Shown: positions 16,862 through 24,578 of the stretch, piece after piece
Position numbering within the stretch: position 1 is the stretch's first letter
Layout: the number at the start of each line of letters is the position of its first letter
NCBI RefSeq assembly: GCF_002095395.1
Contig: NZ_MJEI01000101.1
Location: forward strand, 1-64,000
Direction: 5' to 3'
Source: Williamsia sp. 1135
GTDB lineage: Bacteria > Actinomycetota > Actinomycetes > Mycobacteriales > Mycobacteriaceae
Length of the DNA stretch: 64,000 nucleotides
The notes under the pieces: model-generated
The model's database searches: none
What the model was told of the DNA's origin: nothing
Seen by the model: only the letters and a program-made list of their open reading frames with translations
Position numbers and translations under genes: made by a program

Positions 16862-17536
16862 ATGCGCCGGCGACCTCAGCTGTCCGAGGAGGTCGCCGGT
16901 CTGCTGCGCAACCGCATCATGTCCGGCGCCATCCGGCCGGGAGAGTTCATCAGGATGGACGAGACCGCCGTCGAGTTGGAGGTCAGCGTCACGCCGGTCC
17001 GCGAGGCGCTGCTGACGTTGCGTGGTGAGGGCATGGTCCAGCTTGCTCCCCATCGTGGATATGTGGTTGCCGAGCTGAGCCGCCAGGATGTCCGCGACAT
17101 CTTCTGGCTGCAGGGCGTCATGGCCGTCGAACTCGCGATCCGTATCGCCGCCATCATCACCCCCGCTCAGCTCGAGCAACTGACGCGGCTCAACGAGGAG
17201 TTGCACGACGTCCTGGCCACCGGGCGGGCGTCGGACATCGCCACCGCCGAGTTCGAGTTCCACCGGGTCCACAACCGCATCGCCACCGACGGCAAACTGG
17301 CTTGGTTTCTGCTCAATGCCACGCGATACACCCCCCACGACCTGTACGCGAACGACCAGGAATGGGGTCAGGTCGCCTATGACAGTCACGTCAAGCTCAT
17401 CGACGCGTACCGGCGCGGGGACCGCGACGAGGTCGTCGAACAGACACGGCGGCAGTTCACCGACGGTGCGCAGCGCCTGATGGCACACCTGGAGAGCATC
17501 GGGTTGTGGGCCGACCCGGACGATGGACCGAATTGA
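16862..17536 (+). CDS. GntR-family (FadR/FCD-type) regulator
   Basis: 224 aa from the ATG at 16862; a TTG at 16838 would add eight residues and neither has a clear ribosome-binding site. The N-terminal winged helix-turn-helix covers residues about 5-70 (IRPGEFIRMDETAVELEVSVTPVREALLTLRGEGMV), with the VTPVREAL signature of GntR proteins. The C-terminal half is an all-helical FCD domain with metal-binding-type His residues (EFHRVHNRIA and later DSHVKLIDA). It lies directly after the acyl-CoA dehydrogenase in the same direction, so it is probably co-transcribed and autoregulated through the palindrome at 15633. The ligand is likely an organic acid or acyl-CoA. Confidence 0.85.
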   Translation: MRRRPQLSEEVAGLLRNRIMSGAIRPGEFIRMDETAVELEVSVTPVREALLTLRGEGMVQLAPHRGYVVAELSRQDVRDIFWLQGVMAVELAIRIAAIITPAQLEQLTRLNEELHDVLATGRASDIATAEFEFHRVHNRIATDGKLAWFLLNATRYTPHDLYANDQEWGQVAYDSHVKLIDAYRRGDRDEVVEQTRRQFTDGAQRLMAHLESIGLWADPDDGPN

Positions 17537-17550
17537 TGGTTGCGCGTTGA

Positions 17551-17612
17551 TCGGATAGCCCGGTTCAAGATCGTGAACTCGGATACCGCGGAGCGTCCGA
17601 TTTCTCTATCGT
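17551..17612 (+). promoter_or_regulatory. SARP gene promoter region: direct repeats, dyad and -10 box
   Basis: TCGGATA occurs at 17551-17557 and 17579-17585, flanking the near-palindrome GTTCAAGATCGTGAAC (17563-17578, 14 of 16 positions symmetrical). A TATCGT -10 box at 17607-17612 lies exactly 6 nt before the ATG, predicting a leaderless message. The repeats could be an autoregulatory site of the SARP protein. Confidence 0.45.
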
Positions 17613-17618
17613 CTTTCT

Positions 17619-20447
17619 ATGCCTGACATCTCGGTGCGAGTCCTCGGCGCGCTCACAGTGATCCGGGACGGTGAACCAGTCGCGCTGGGCGGACCGCTCC
17701 CCCGAGCCCTGCTGGCCAGACTGATCATGGCTCGAGGCCAGATGGTGCCCGACGCAACACTCATCGATGATCTGTGGCGGGACAGGCCCCCACGGTCGGC
17801 GCAGTTGACCTTGCAGGGATACGTGGCGTCTCTACGTAAGGCTCTCGAGCCCGAGCGGGGCCGCGCCGCGCCGCAGATCCTGACACGCCAGGGCACCGGC
17901 TACGCCCTGGTCGTGGACCGCCAGCACGTCGACTCCGGCAGGTTCGAGACGCTTGCCGCCTTCGGTCACGACCAGCTGATCACAGGAGACGCGGACGGAG
18001 CTCGCCGAACGCTGACCGAAGCACTCGAGCTGTGGTGGGGTCCCGCCTACGCGGATGCGGCCAACTGGGACTTTGCATCCATCGAGGCCACCAGGCTCGA
18101 GCGCTTGCGCGCCGACGTCGTCGAAGACCAGCTCGCCGCACGCTCGGACTGCGGCGAGTTCACCGCCGCGATCGCTCAGCTCGAAGCCGTCACCACCGCC
18201 GACCCCCTGCGCGAGCGGGCCTGGGAGCTGCTGGCCCTGGCACAGTATCGCGCGGGAAACCAGGGCGACGCGCTGGCGACCCTACGATCGGCGCGTGGTC
18301 GGATCGCCACCGAGCTCGGCGCCGATCCTCGGCAGAGTCTGCTTGATCTGCAAGATGCGATTCTGCGCCAGGACCCGACCCTGATGCCCGACACCGACAT
18401 CGCCACCCTCGCCGGCGCGCCGGCGCCGACAGTCAACCCGGAACGCCCGACCGGGAACATCCCGTTGGCGTTGACGTCGTTGGTGGGCCGCGAAGAGCAG
18501 ATCAACCAGATCGGCGAATTGCTCGCCACCCGTCGAATGGTCACGCTGACCGGCCCCGGCGGCATGGGAAAGACCCGTGCCGCAATGGAAGTCGCTCGTT
18601 ACCGCAAGGATGCCGACGGCCCCTGGTTGATCGAGCTCGCAGGTGCGCACAACGCCGCTGCCGCGCTCGACACGGTGGTCTCGTCGCTCGGCTTGACCAT
18701 CAGCGGCGGTATCCCGGTACTGACCTCCCTACTCCACGACCGCAGCTTCGTCCTCGTACTCGACAACTGCGAGCACCTCCTCGACGAGGTGGCCACGATG
18801 GCCACTGCGATCCTGCGGACCTGCCCGAAGATCCGGATCCTGGCAACCAGTCGCGAAGCACTCGGAGTCGCCGGCGAGACACTCTTCGAGATGCCGCCGC
18901 TGGCGGACTCGGCACAGTTGTTTCACGAACGCGCCGGCGCGGCAGCCGCGGATGCCGACCCGGAGGACGTCGAGAGGCTGTGTACGGCGCTCGACCACAT
19001 GCCACTGGCGATCGAACTCGCGGCCGGTCAGTCGTCGGCGTTGTCCGTTCGTCAGATCATCGACATGCTCGACGATCGTTTCGAAGTCCTCCGAGGCGGC
19101 CCCCGCACCAACGCTCGCCACGCCACCATGCAAGCGGCCATCGACGGTTCGTACCAGTCGCTCACCGAGAGCGAGCGGCGTCTGTTCTGCGACCTCGCGG
19201 TGTTCCAGGGCGGCTTCGACCTGGAGGCGGCGCGCCTGGTCACCGGACATCGCGGTCTGCTCGGCGACCTGAGTGCGCTGATCGCCAAGTCGATGCTCAA
19301 AGCAGTCGGAGGCGACCCCCGGCGCTATCTCATGCTTGAAACCCTGCGCAGTTATGCGGCGGTGCAACAGGACTCACAGCGGCTGGAAGAATTGCGCGCA
19401 GCGCATACCGAGTGGGTCGTCGGTATGGCGACCGAGGCCTATCTAGGGCTCCGGGGTCCGCAGTGTCTGGCATGGACCCGCAAGCTCGACGCCGACATGG
19501 CCAATGTCCGGGCCGCGCTCGATCGCGTCGATCCCCACTCCGAGACGTACCTCGAAATCGTCGGGAACGTCTACTGGTTCTGGTTCCGTCGAGGATTCGC
19601 CGACGAGGGTATGCGGATGCTCGCACCTGCTCTCACTGCGCCGCCCGAGGTCCCGATCGCGACCCGGGTCCGGGCTGTGGCGGGCAGCGCCATCACCAGC
19701 TACCTGGGCGCCGATCTACCCGCACTGTTCGCCGCCCTCACCCGGCTCGGTGAGATGTACGGTGAGTTCGACGTCGACGCAGCCGACCCGGTGGTGCAGG
19801 TCGCGCGCGGTGACGCCGCGGTCACGCTGGCCTTCTTCGAGGCCGGATCCGGGCTCGTCGAACCTGCCCGGCAGCACGCCCACGACTCCCTCGAGATCGC
19901 CCGCCGATACAACTCACCGTGGACTGCCGCCGAATCGCTGATGTCGTTGGGTACGGCCGATTTCCGGTCCGGTGACCACGCTTCCGCGGGTGACTATTTC
20001 GATTCTGCGGTCGAGGTCGCACGCAGCTGCGGGTACGACTGGTGCGCCGCGTCCATCTTGTGGATCCACGCGAAAAGCGATATAGCGCAGGAGAAGTGGG
20101 ACGGACCGGCCGAGAACAAACTCGCGTGGATGGTCGGCTACTGCGAGCGCGCCTACGATCTGACCTCCTGGATGGTCGCCCTGTTCACCCTGTCCTACGT
20201 CCTCTTCCGCCGCGGTGAGCACAGGCCCGCAGCCAGGCTGATCGGTGTGGTCGACGGCATGACCGACCTGACCGGATACTCGCCCGAAAAGATGGACGTG
20301 GTCGAACTCGCGGGATTCGGAGCCACCATGCGCCGCGAGATCGACCCCACGATGCTCGCCGAAGAAGGCAGCCAGGGCCGCGCGTTGTCTCGCGACGAGG
20401 TCCGCGAGCTCGTCGTCGAATGGGCGGGCCCCACCGACGTTCGGTGA
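17619..20447 (+). CDS. Large SARP/AfsR-like transcriptional regulator with NB-ARC ATPase
   Basis: 942 aa. Residues 1-95 form an OmpR-type winged helix and 100-255 a bacterial transcriptional activator domain, the SARP arrangement. A linker leads to an NB-ARC/STAND ATPase: Walker A GPGGMGKT near residues 312-319 and Walker B FVLVLDNCEH near 375-384, with an ATSREALG sensor. The last 350 residues are helical and TPR-like, ending without a kinase or GGDEF domain. Such proteins integrate a ligand or protein signal, hydrolyse ATP, and activate promoters carrying 11-bp-spaced direct repeats. A membrane-protein gene with such repeats lies 87 bp downstream and is the likely target. Unlike many SARPs this one is not in a recognisable antibiotic cluster. 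Confidence 0.88.
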   Translation: MPDISVRVLGALTVIRDGEPVALGGPLPRALLARLIMARGQMVPDATLIDDLWRDRPPRSAQLTLQGYVASLRKALEPERGRAAPQILTRQGTGYALVVDRQHVDSGRFETLAAFGHDQLITGDADGARRTLTEALELWWGPAYADAANWDFASIEATRLERLRADVVEDQLAARSDCGEFTAAIAQLEAVTTADPLRERAWELLALAQYRAGNQGDALATLRSARGRIATELGADPRQSLLDLQDAILRQDPTLMPDTDIATLAGAPAPTVNPERPTGNIPLALTSLVGREEQINQIGELLATRRMVTLTGPGGMGKTRAAMEVARYRKDADGPWLIELAGAHNAAAALDTVVSSLGLTISGGIPVLTSLLHDRSFVLVLDNCEHLLDEVATMATAILRTCPKIRILATSREALGVAGETLFEMPPLADSAQLFHERAGAAAADADPEDVERLCTALDHMPLAIELAAGQSSALSVRQIIDMLDDRFEVLRGGPRTNARHATMQAAIDGSYQSLTESERRLFCDLAVFQGGFDLEAARLVTGHRGLLGDLSALIAKSMLKAVGGDPRRYLMLETLRSYAAVQQDSQRLEELRAAHTEWVVGMATEAYLGLRGPQCLAWTRKLDADMANVRAALDRVDPHSETYLEIVGNVYWFWFRRGFADEGMRMLAPALTAPPEVPIATRVRAVAGSAITSYLGADLPALFAALTRLGEMYGEFDVDAADPVVQVARGDAAVTLAFFEAGSGLVEPARQHAHDSLEIARRYNSPWTAAESLMSLGTADFRSGDHASAGDYFDSAVEVARSCGYDWCAASILWIHAKSDIAQEKWDGPAENKLAWMVGYCERAYDLTSWMVALFTLSYVLFRRGEHRPAARLIGVVDGMTDLTGYSPEKMDVVELAGFGATMRREIDPTMLAEEGSQGRALSRDEVRELVVEWAGPTDVR

Positions 20448-20467
20448 ACAGGGCTTCCCTGCGGTCT

Positions 20468-20485
20468 CCCAGTGCATTCCCAGTG
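20468..20485 (+). promoter_or_regulatory. 11-bp-periodic direct repeat, candidate SARP site
   Basis: CCCAGTG at 20468-20474 and again at 20479-20485, start to start 11 bp, with a related CACAGTG at 20494-20500. Heptamers repeated at 11-bp steps are the known form of SARP binding sites. They lie 50 bp upstream of the membrane-protein start and just after the SARP gene. Confidence 0.45.
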
Positions 20486-20534
20486 AGTCACCTCACAGTG
20501 ATCGCAGTACCGACCACTGACCAAGGAGCTCTCG

Positions 20535-21140
20535 ATGACCACAAGCCTCACTTCCGGAACCACCTTCACGGCAGACACCGCCGCCGTCCACCCCACCCGC
20601 GCGGTCGGCATCTCGCTGACCGGTGCCACCCTCGCCTGGCTGACCGCAACGACGCTCTGGGCCGATAATGAAGGGTTCGGCCTCGGTTCGATCGTTGGCG
20701 GGGCTTCCGCACTCGCCTTTCAGGCTGCGCTCATCGGCCTGCTCACGCTCCAGGTTCGCACCAGGGCAATGGGGGCGGGCAAGGTGGCGCGCAGTTTTCA
20801 CCAACTGCAGTTCGGCCTGATGGGCGGCGCCGTCGTGTCGTCGATACTCGACATGTTCTGGCTCGCCCACGGGTCCATTGTCTGGGCCGTGTTCGACGTG
20901 TGCTGGCCACTGTCGATGCTCGGGATGTTCGGAATCGGGATCCGGATCGCCATCGCCGGCCGCTGGACCGGTGCCCTGCGGTGGCAGACTCTGTTCGCAC
21001 AAAGCTGGCTGTTCTGGGCGATCCCTCTGATGGCGGTGCCGGCGATCGGGCAGTTCGCGCCCGCAGCGCAACTGCTGCTGGGATACACCGTCCTGGGAGT
21101 CGTCCTCTACCGCCGCGGTGAACTCGGTACCTCGGTCTGA
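20535..21140 (+). CDS. Polytopic membrane protein of unknown function
   Basis: 201 aa. Five to six predicted transmembrane segments: about residues 24-42, 50-73, 94-112, 115-140, 152-170 and 173-193. It has no recognised catalytic motif; a few small-residue runs and two conserved-looking Trp residues lie in the helices. The ATG at 20535 has AAGGAG about 7 nt upstream. It stands alone between the SARP regulator and the flavin oxidase, both on the same strand. The direct repeats upstream make it a probable SARP target. I do not recognise the family; it could be a small transporter or a sensor partner. Confidence 0.7.
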   Translation: MTTSLTSGTTFTADTAAVHPTRAVGISLTGATLAWLTATTLWADNEGFGLGSIVGGASALAFQAALIGLLTLQVRTRAMGAGKVARSFHQLQFGLMGGAVVSSILDMFWLAHGSIVWAVFDVCWPLSMLGMFGIGIRIAIAGRWTGALRWQTLFAQSWLFWAIPLMAVPAIGQFAPAAQLLLGYTVLGVVLYRRGELGTSV

Positions 21141-21301
21141 CCACGTCCCGCGCATACCACCATCCGGGCGAACTCGTTCGAGTGGACAACCATCGCCCAG
21201 CGTTCCATTCTGTTTAGGCAGTGACCCAATAGTGGTCCTCGAAGGACAACAAGGGTGGGGATTTCGATGGGCACATCACAGACAGAGTGGGATCTGTCTC
21301 G

Positions 21302-22441
21302 ATGAGCATTCACCGGGTTGACGTCGCGATCGTCGGTGCCGGACTGATGGGGTCATGCGCCGCTTGGCAATTGGCCTCGCGGGGGTTGACCGTCGCCGTT
21401 CTCGAGGCCTATGAGGTCGGACACGACCACGGCAGCTCACACGGCCGGTCGCGCAGCTTCCGGCGCGCCTATGCCGATCCGTTGTACGCGGCGATGACCG
21501 GACTCGCCCTCGAGCAGTGGCAACGACTGCAGGACGAGTCCGGTACGCAATTGTTGACCGGCACCGGCGGCATCGATCACGGTCCGGACTACGACACCGA
21601 GACATTGTCATCCCTGATGACCGCGCACGGGGTACCCAATGAACTCCTATCCGCTCGACAGGCCGAGATACGCTGGCCGGGAATGCGATTCGAGACAGAC
21701 GCGATATTTCACACGTGTGCTGGTGTGTTCGATCCGGAAAGTACCATCGTCGCGACGACGTCGCTGGCCGCCGCCGCGGGCGCCGAGATCATGCCGATGA
21801 CAAGGGTCGTCGACGCCAACGTGGCACCCAGCGGCGAAGTCGCCCTCCACAGCTCCGGCGGCGATCAGATCATCGCCGACTTCGCGGTCCTGACCACCGG
21901 CGCGTGGCTACCCGACTTCTCCTCCGCCGTTGCCGAGTTCGCAGGAAATTCCGAGCCGGTGTTGCCGCCCTTGACGATTCGACAGCAGCAGACTTTTCAC
22001 TTCGCACTGCGACCGGGCGAGGACTCGCTCCCCACCTTTGTCCACAAGAACGGCAAGCAGATGTATGGCATGCCATCAGGATCAGATGTTCCGGTGCCCG
22101 CCATGAAGGTCGGGTGCTTCCACGACGGCGACGTCACCACCACCGAGGTGCGCGACCAACGCATCACCGACGAACAGCGGCAGGCTGTCGTCGACTACGT
22201 GTCCGAATGGATGCCCGCCCTGGACCCGACGCCTCTCGCCGAATCCAGCGGCCTGATCACGATGACCCCCGACGGTGATTTCATCCTCGACCGCAGTGGT
22301 CCGCTTGTCGTCGCAGCGACGTGCTCGGGTCACGGCGCCAAGTTCGCGCCGCTCATCGGCAGCATGATCGCCGATCTGGTGACCGGTGCCGCGCAACCCA
22401 CTCCCCGGTTCCAGATGGATCGGGGCGCATCGGCCCACTGA
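21302..22441 (+). CDS. Monomeric sarcosine oxidase / N-methylamino-acid oxidase-like flavoprotein
   Basis: 379 aa, DAO-fold flavoprotein. The N-terminal dinucleotide site is VDVAIVGAGLMGSCAAW at about residues 6-22, followed by GSSHGRSRSFRRAY, which is diagnostic of the sarcosine/N-methyltryptophan oxidase group. Near the C-terminus GLITMTPDGDFILD and ATCSGHGAKFAP line the flavin. In classical monomeric sarcosine oxidase a Cys two or three residues before the TMTPD motif binds FAD covalently; here that region reads AESSGLITMTPD with no Cys, so FAD is probably non-covalent. The ATG at 21302 is preferred over a GTG at 21287. A cluster of inverted repeats follows the gene. Substrate: a secondary amine, unproven. 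Confidence 0.82.
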   Translation: MSIHRVDVAIVGAGLMGSCAAWQLASRGLTVAVLEAYEVGHDHGSSHGRSRSFRRAYADPLYAAMTGLALEQWQRLQDESGTQLLTGTGGIDHGPDYDTETLSSLMTAHGVPNELLSARQAEIRWPGMRFETDAIFHTCAGVFDPESTIVATTSLAAAAGAEIMPMTRVVDANVAPSGEVALHSSGGDQIIADFAVLTTGAWLPDFSSAVAEFAGNSEPVLPPLTIRQQQTFHFALRPGEDSLPTFVHKNGKQMYGMPSGSDVPVPAMKVGCFHDGDVTTTEVRDQRITDEQRQAVVDYVSEWMPALDPTPLAESSGLITMTPDGDFILDRSGPLVVAATCSGHGAKFAPLIGSMIADLVTGAAQPTPRFQMDRGASAH

Positions 22442-22442
22442 A

Positions 22443-22520
22443 GTCGGAGGACGTCGCACATCCTCCGACATTCGCCACATCCTCCGACTGCAACGGGAGG
22501 AACTCACCGATGTCGGAGGA
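22443..22520. repeat. Cluster of inverted GTCGGAGGA repeats (terminator-like)
   Basis: GTCGGAGGA at 22443-22451 and 22512-22520 face TCCTCCGAC at 22461-22469 and 22480-22488. The first pair forms a 9-bp stem with a 9-nt loop directly after the oxidase stop; the second pair forms a larger loop. Together they look like two head-to-head hairpins. They probably end oxidase transcription and that of the facing tRNA gene. Confidence 0.6.
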
Positions 22521-22541
22521 AGTGTCGCCGGCCGACACGAG

Positions 22542-22615
22542 TGGGGCGGGCGGGGCTCGAACCCGCGACCAATGGATTATGAGTCCACGGCTCTAACCAA
22601 CTGAGCTACCGCCCC
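22542..22615 (-). tRNA. tRNA with CAT anticodon (tRNA-Met, or tRNA-Ile2)
   Basis: 74 nt on the minus strand. The acceptor GGGGCGG pairs with CCGCCCC, the D arm reads GCTCAGTTGGTTAGAGC and the T arm GCGGGTTCGAGCCCCGC. The anticodon loop is CTCATAA, giving anticodon CAT. The genome does not encode the 3' CCA. CAT tRNAs can be elongator Met, initiator Met or lysidine-modified Ile2. The first pair is G-C and the anticodon stem lacks the three G-C pairs of initiator tRNA, so it is not the initiator. Elongator Met is my preferred reading. Confidence 0.88.
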
Positions 22616-22685
22616 AGTCATGGCGGGTGACCGCCACAAACCTCGCTGATGCTACCGAGCGGAGCCGACCGCCGCGAAACCGGCC

Positions 22686-23834
22686 CTACACCGGTTTGGC
22701 GAGGGCATCGCCTGGCGGCGCCTCGCCGTCGGCCTTGTCGGCACTGTCATCGGGCGGCGATGGGTCGTCCTTGGGCGGAGCATCACTGAGCAACACATCC
22801 GCCCACCGGGTCGCGGGATCCATGTCGATCAGCAGCGCCTTGCACATCAGCGTCAGCGGGATGGCCAAGATGGCGCCGAGTGGGCCGAGCACCCACGCCC
22901 AGAACACCAGCGACAAGAACGTCAGGGTCACCGACAATCCGACGGCATCGCCGACGAACTTGGGTTGGATGATGGATTGGATTATCACGTTGATGGCGGA
23001 GTAGATGATGATCACCCACAGCATCAGCGCCCAGCCACCGTCGAGCAAGGCGAGTAGGGCCGGCGGCACCAGGCCGATGACGAATCCGATGTTGGGGATG
23101 TAGTTGGTGATGAACGCCAGCAGCCCCCAGAGGAACGGCAGCGGTATCCCCATCGCCCACAGGACCCCGACATCCAAGACGGCAACGATGAGGCCGAAGA
23201 TCGTCGACACGATCAGGTAGGTACGGGTGCCGGACGCGAAGCCCTGAAACGCGCTGACAACGTCCGGGCGCATGTTGCCGAGGATGGTCATACGTTTGTC
23301 GTAGGTGATCGCGTCGACCGTCATGAATAGCAGGAGCACCAGGACGAACACCAGGTTCGAGAAGACACCGAGCGCACTGCCGACGATGTCGCTGACGATG
23401 GAGATCACCTTCGACGAATCGACATTCGACAGCAGTTTGTGGATCTGGTCGGATCCGATGCCGTGGTCTTTCAGGGTCTGTTGTAGGTCGTTGACGATGT
23501 CATCGAACTTGTCGCTGTACTGCGGGAGGATCGTCGACAACCTTGCGACCGAGTACACCAGCGAGAGCACCAGCGCCACGAGGATTCCCCACACGGCGAG
23601 CAGCGTCGTGAGCAGCGCAAGCCAGCCAGGAAACCCTTTGCGGCGCAACCAACCCGGGAGCGGGTGGACCGCCACGGTGAGCATCAGTGCAAGGAATGTC
23701 GGGCCGACTACCCCGGAGAAGCTCTTGATCCCGGCGACCGTCACAACCAACGCGGCGATGGCCAACAGGACGATGACCCCGCGCGGCATGCTCCACTGCG
23801 GAATCGGTGGCGGCGACGCTGTCTCTGACCTCAA
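22686..23834 (-). CDS. AI-2E family transporter (YdiK/TqsA-like permease)
   Basis: 382 aa integral membrane protein. About eight transmembrane segments, in three groups: residues 18-38, 44-56 and 70-95 at the N-terminus; around 155-175; and several from 210 to 320. The NYIPNIGFVIGLVPPALLALL segment and the QPKFVGDAVGLSVTLTFLSL region are typical of PF01594 proteins. The C-terminus is a 40-residue acidic, Pro-rich tail. Members export autoinducer-2, other small solutes or act as Na+/H+ antiporters. The TTG start is chosen because GGAGGG lies 7 nt upstream. It lies alone between two tRNA genes. Confidence 0.85.
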   Translation of the reverse strand: MRSETASPPPIPQWSMPRGVIVLLAIAALVVTVAGIKSFSGVVGPTFLALMLTVAVHPLPGWLRRKGFPGWLALLTTLLAVWGILVALVLSLVYSVARLSTILPQYSDKFDDIVNDLQQTLKDHGIGSDQIHKLLSNVDSSKVISIVSDIVGSALGVFSNLVFVLVLLLFMTVDAITYDKRMTILGNMRPDVVSAFQGFASGTRTYLIVSTIFGLIVAVLDVGVLWAMGIPLPFLWGLLAFITNYIPNIGFVIGLVPPALLALLDGGWALMLWVIIIYSAINVIIQSIIQPKFVGDAVGLSVTLTFLSLVFWAWVLGPLGAILAIPLTLMCKALLIDMDPATRWADVLLSDAPPKDDPSPPDDSADKADGEAPPGDALAKPV

Positions 23835-24015
23835 CTGTTTACCCTCCGGAAGCTACGTGTTGAACCTGGAAGAGCTCTCGGTCGGGTGGCTCACCCACCG
23901 CGGATGAGTCGTGACCTCAGGAGAACCATAAGCGAGTTCCGGGCTCGCCACCCGACGTTCGCCACTGCCCACCCGCGGCCGGGCATCCGATCGGTAAGCG
24001 ATGGGTAGATGCAGA

Positions 24016-24049
24016 AACGGCACCTTCCGATCTTCCGGAAAGTGCCGTT
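24016..24049 (-). terminator. Terminator after tRNA-Asn
   Basis: AACGGCACCTTCC and GGAAAGTGCCGTT form a 13-bp stem with one mismatch and an 8-nt loop, 16 nt past the tRNA 3' end on the minus strand, followed by TTTCTGC. The 180 bp between this and the permease start hold no gene that I can see. Confidence 0.7.
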
Positions 24050-24065
24050 ACGCTGGTAATACTTG

Positions 24066-24138
24066 CTCCCCCAACTGGACTCGAACCAGTAACCGTCCGA
24101 TTAACAGTCGGAAGCTCTGCCAATTGAGCTATGGGGGA
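24066..24138 (-). tRNA. tRNA-Asn (GTT anticodon)
   Basis: 73 nt on the minus strand. The acceptor TCCCCCA pairs with TGGGGGA, the D arm is GCTCAATTGGCAGAGC, the anticodon loop CTGTTAA gives GTT, and the T arm is ACTGGTTCGAGTCCAGT. The discriminator base is G and the 3' CCA is not encoded in full. The 190 bp between it and the next gene (24328) hold only its promoter region as far as I can see. Confidence 0.95.
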
Positions 24139-24327
24139 ATATCTGACCCTGGGGCCGGTGAATGACTTTAGCGCATAGGGGCGGTCCCATGCCAAATCGC
24201 GCTGGTGGCGGGGGCGCTAGCAGGGTAGATTCCGCACTTCCGGTTTCGATCAGGCAGGATGGGGAAACCACATTTGCGGGCGCCACGTCGGTGTCCGCTC
24301 CGTACAGCACTGGAGGCCTGAGTCCCT

Positions 24328-24573
24328 ATGGTTCGATTCCTCGCCGCCCTCGGCGTCGGCTATGTCCTCGGGGCAAAAGCAGGGCGCAAGCGCTACGAGC
24401 AGATCAATCGCGCCTACCGGTCCGTCGCAGAGTCACCCGCCACCAAAAAGGCCGTGGACGTCGGCAGGCAGAAGCTGTCCGAGAAACTCAGCACCCAGCC
24501 CAAGTTGACAGAGCTGCGGGAGATCGATGACGCCACCACGGTGCTCGGCCCCGAGGAGAGCCGCAACAACTGA
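24328..24573 (+). CDS. Small conserved membrane-anchored protein (Rv2342-like)
   Basis: 81 aa. The N-terminus FLAALGVGYVLGAKAGRKRYEQI combines a glycine-rich hydrophobic segment with a basic, YtxH-like stretch, followed by a charged helix. The family is small and uncharacterised; a gene of this size and position (Rv2342) flanks dnaG in M. tuberculosis. It is convergent with dnaG, the stops being only 5 bp apart. GGAGG lies 11 nt before the ATG. The likely location is the inner face of the membrane. Function unknown. Confidence 0.75.
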   Translation: MVRFLAALGVGYVLGAKAGRKRYEQINRAYRSVAESPATKKAVDVGRQKLSEKLSTQPKLTELREIDDATTVLGPEESRNN

Positions 24574-24578
24574 TCGAA

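Noticed and set aside
15677-17488. A 603-codon open frame on the minus strand across the acyl-CoA dehydrogenase and GntR genes
   Set aside because: It is antisense to two genes with clear family motifs and its own translation has no recognisable domain; high GC content leaves such frames open by chance.
22542-24138. The two tRNA genes as attachment sites of an integrated element
   Set aside because: No integrase gene and no duplicated tRNA 3' end are seen nearby; the flanking genes are ordinary chromosomal ones.
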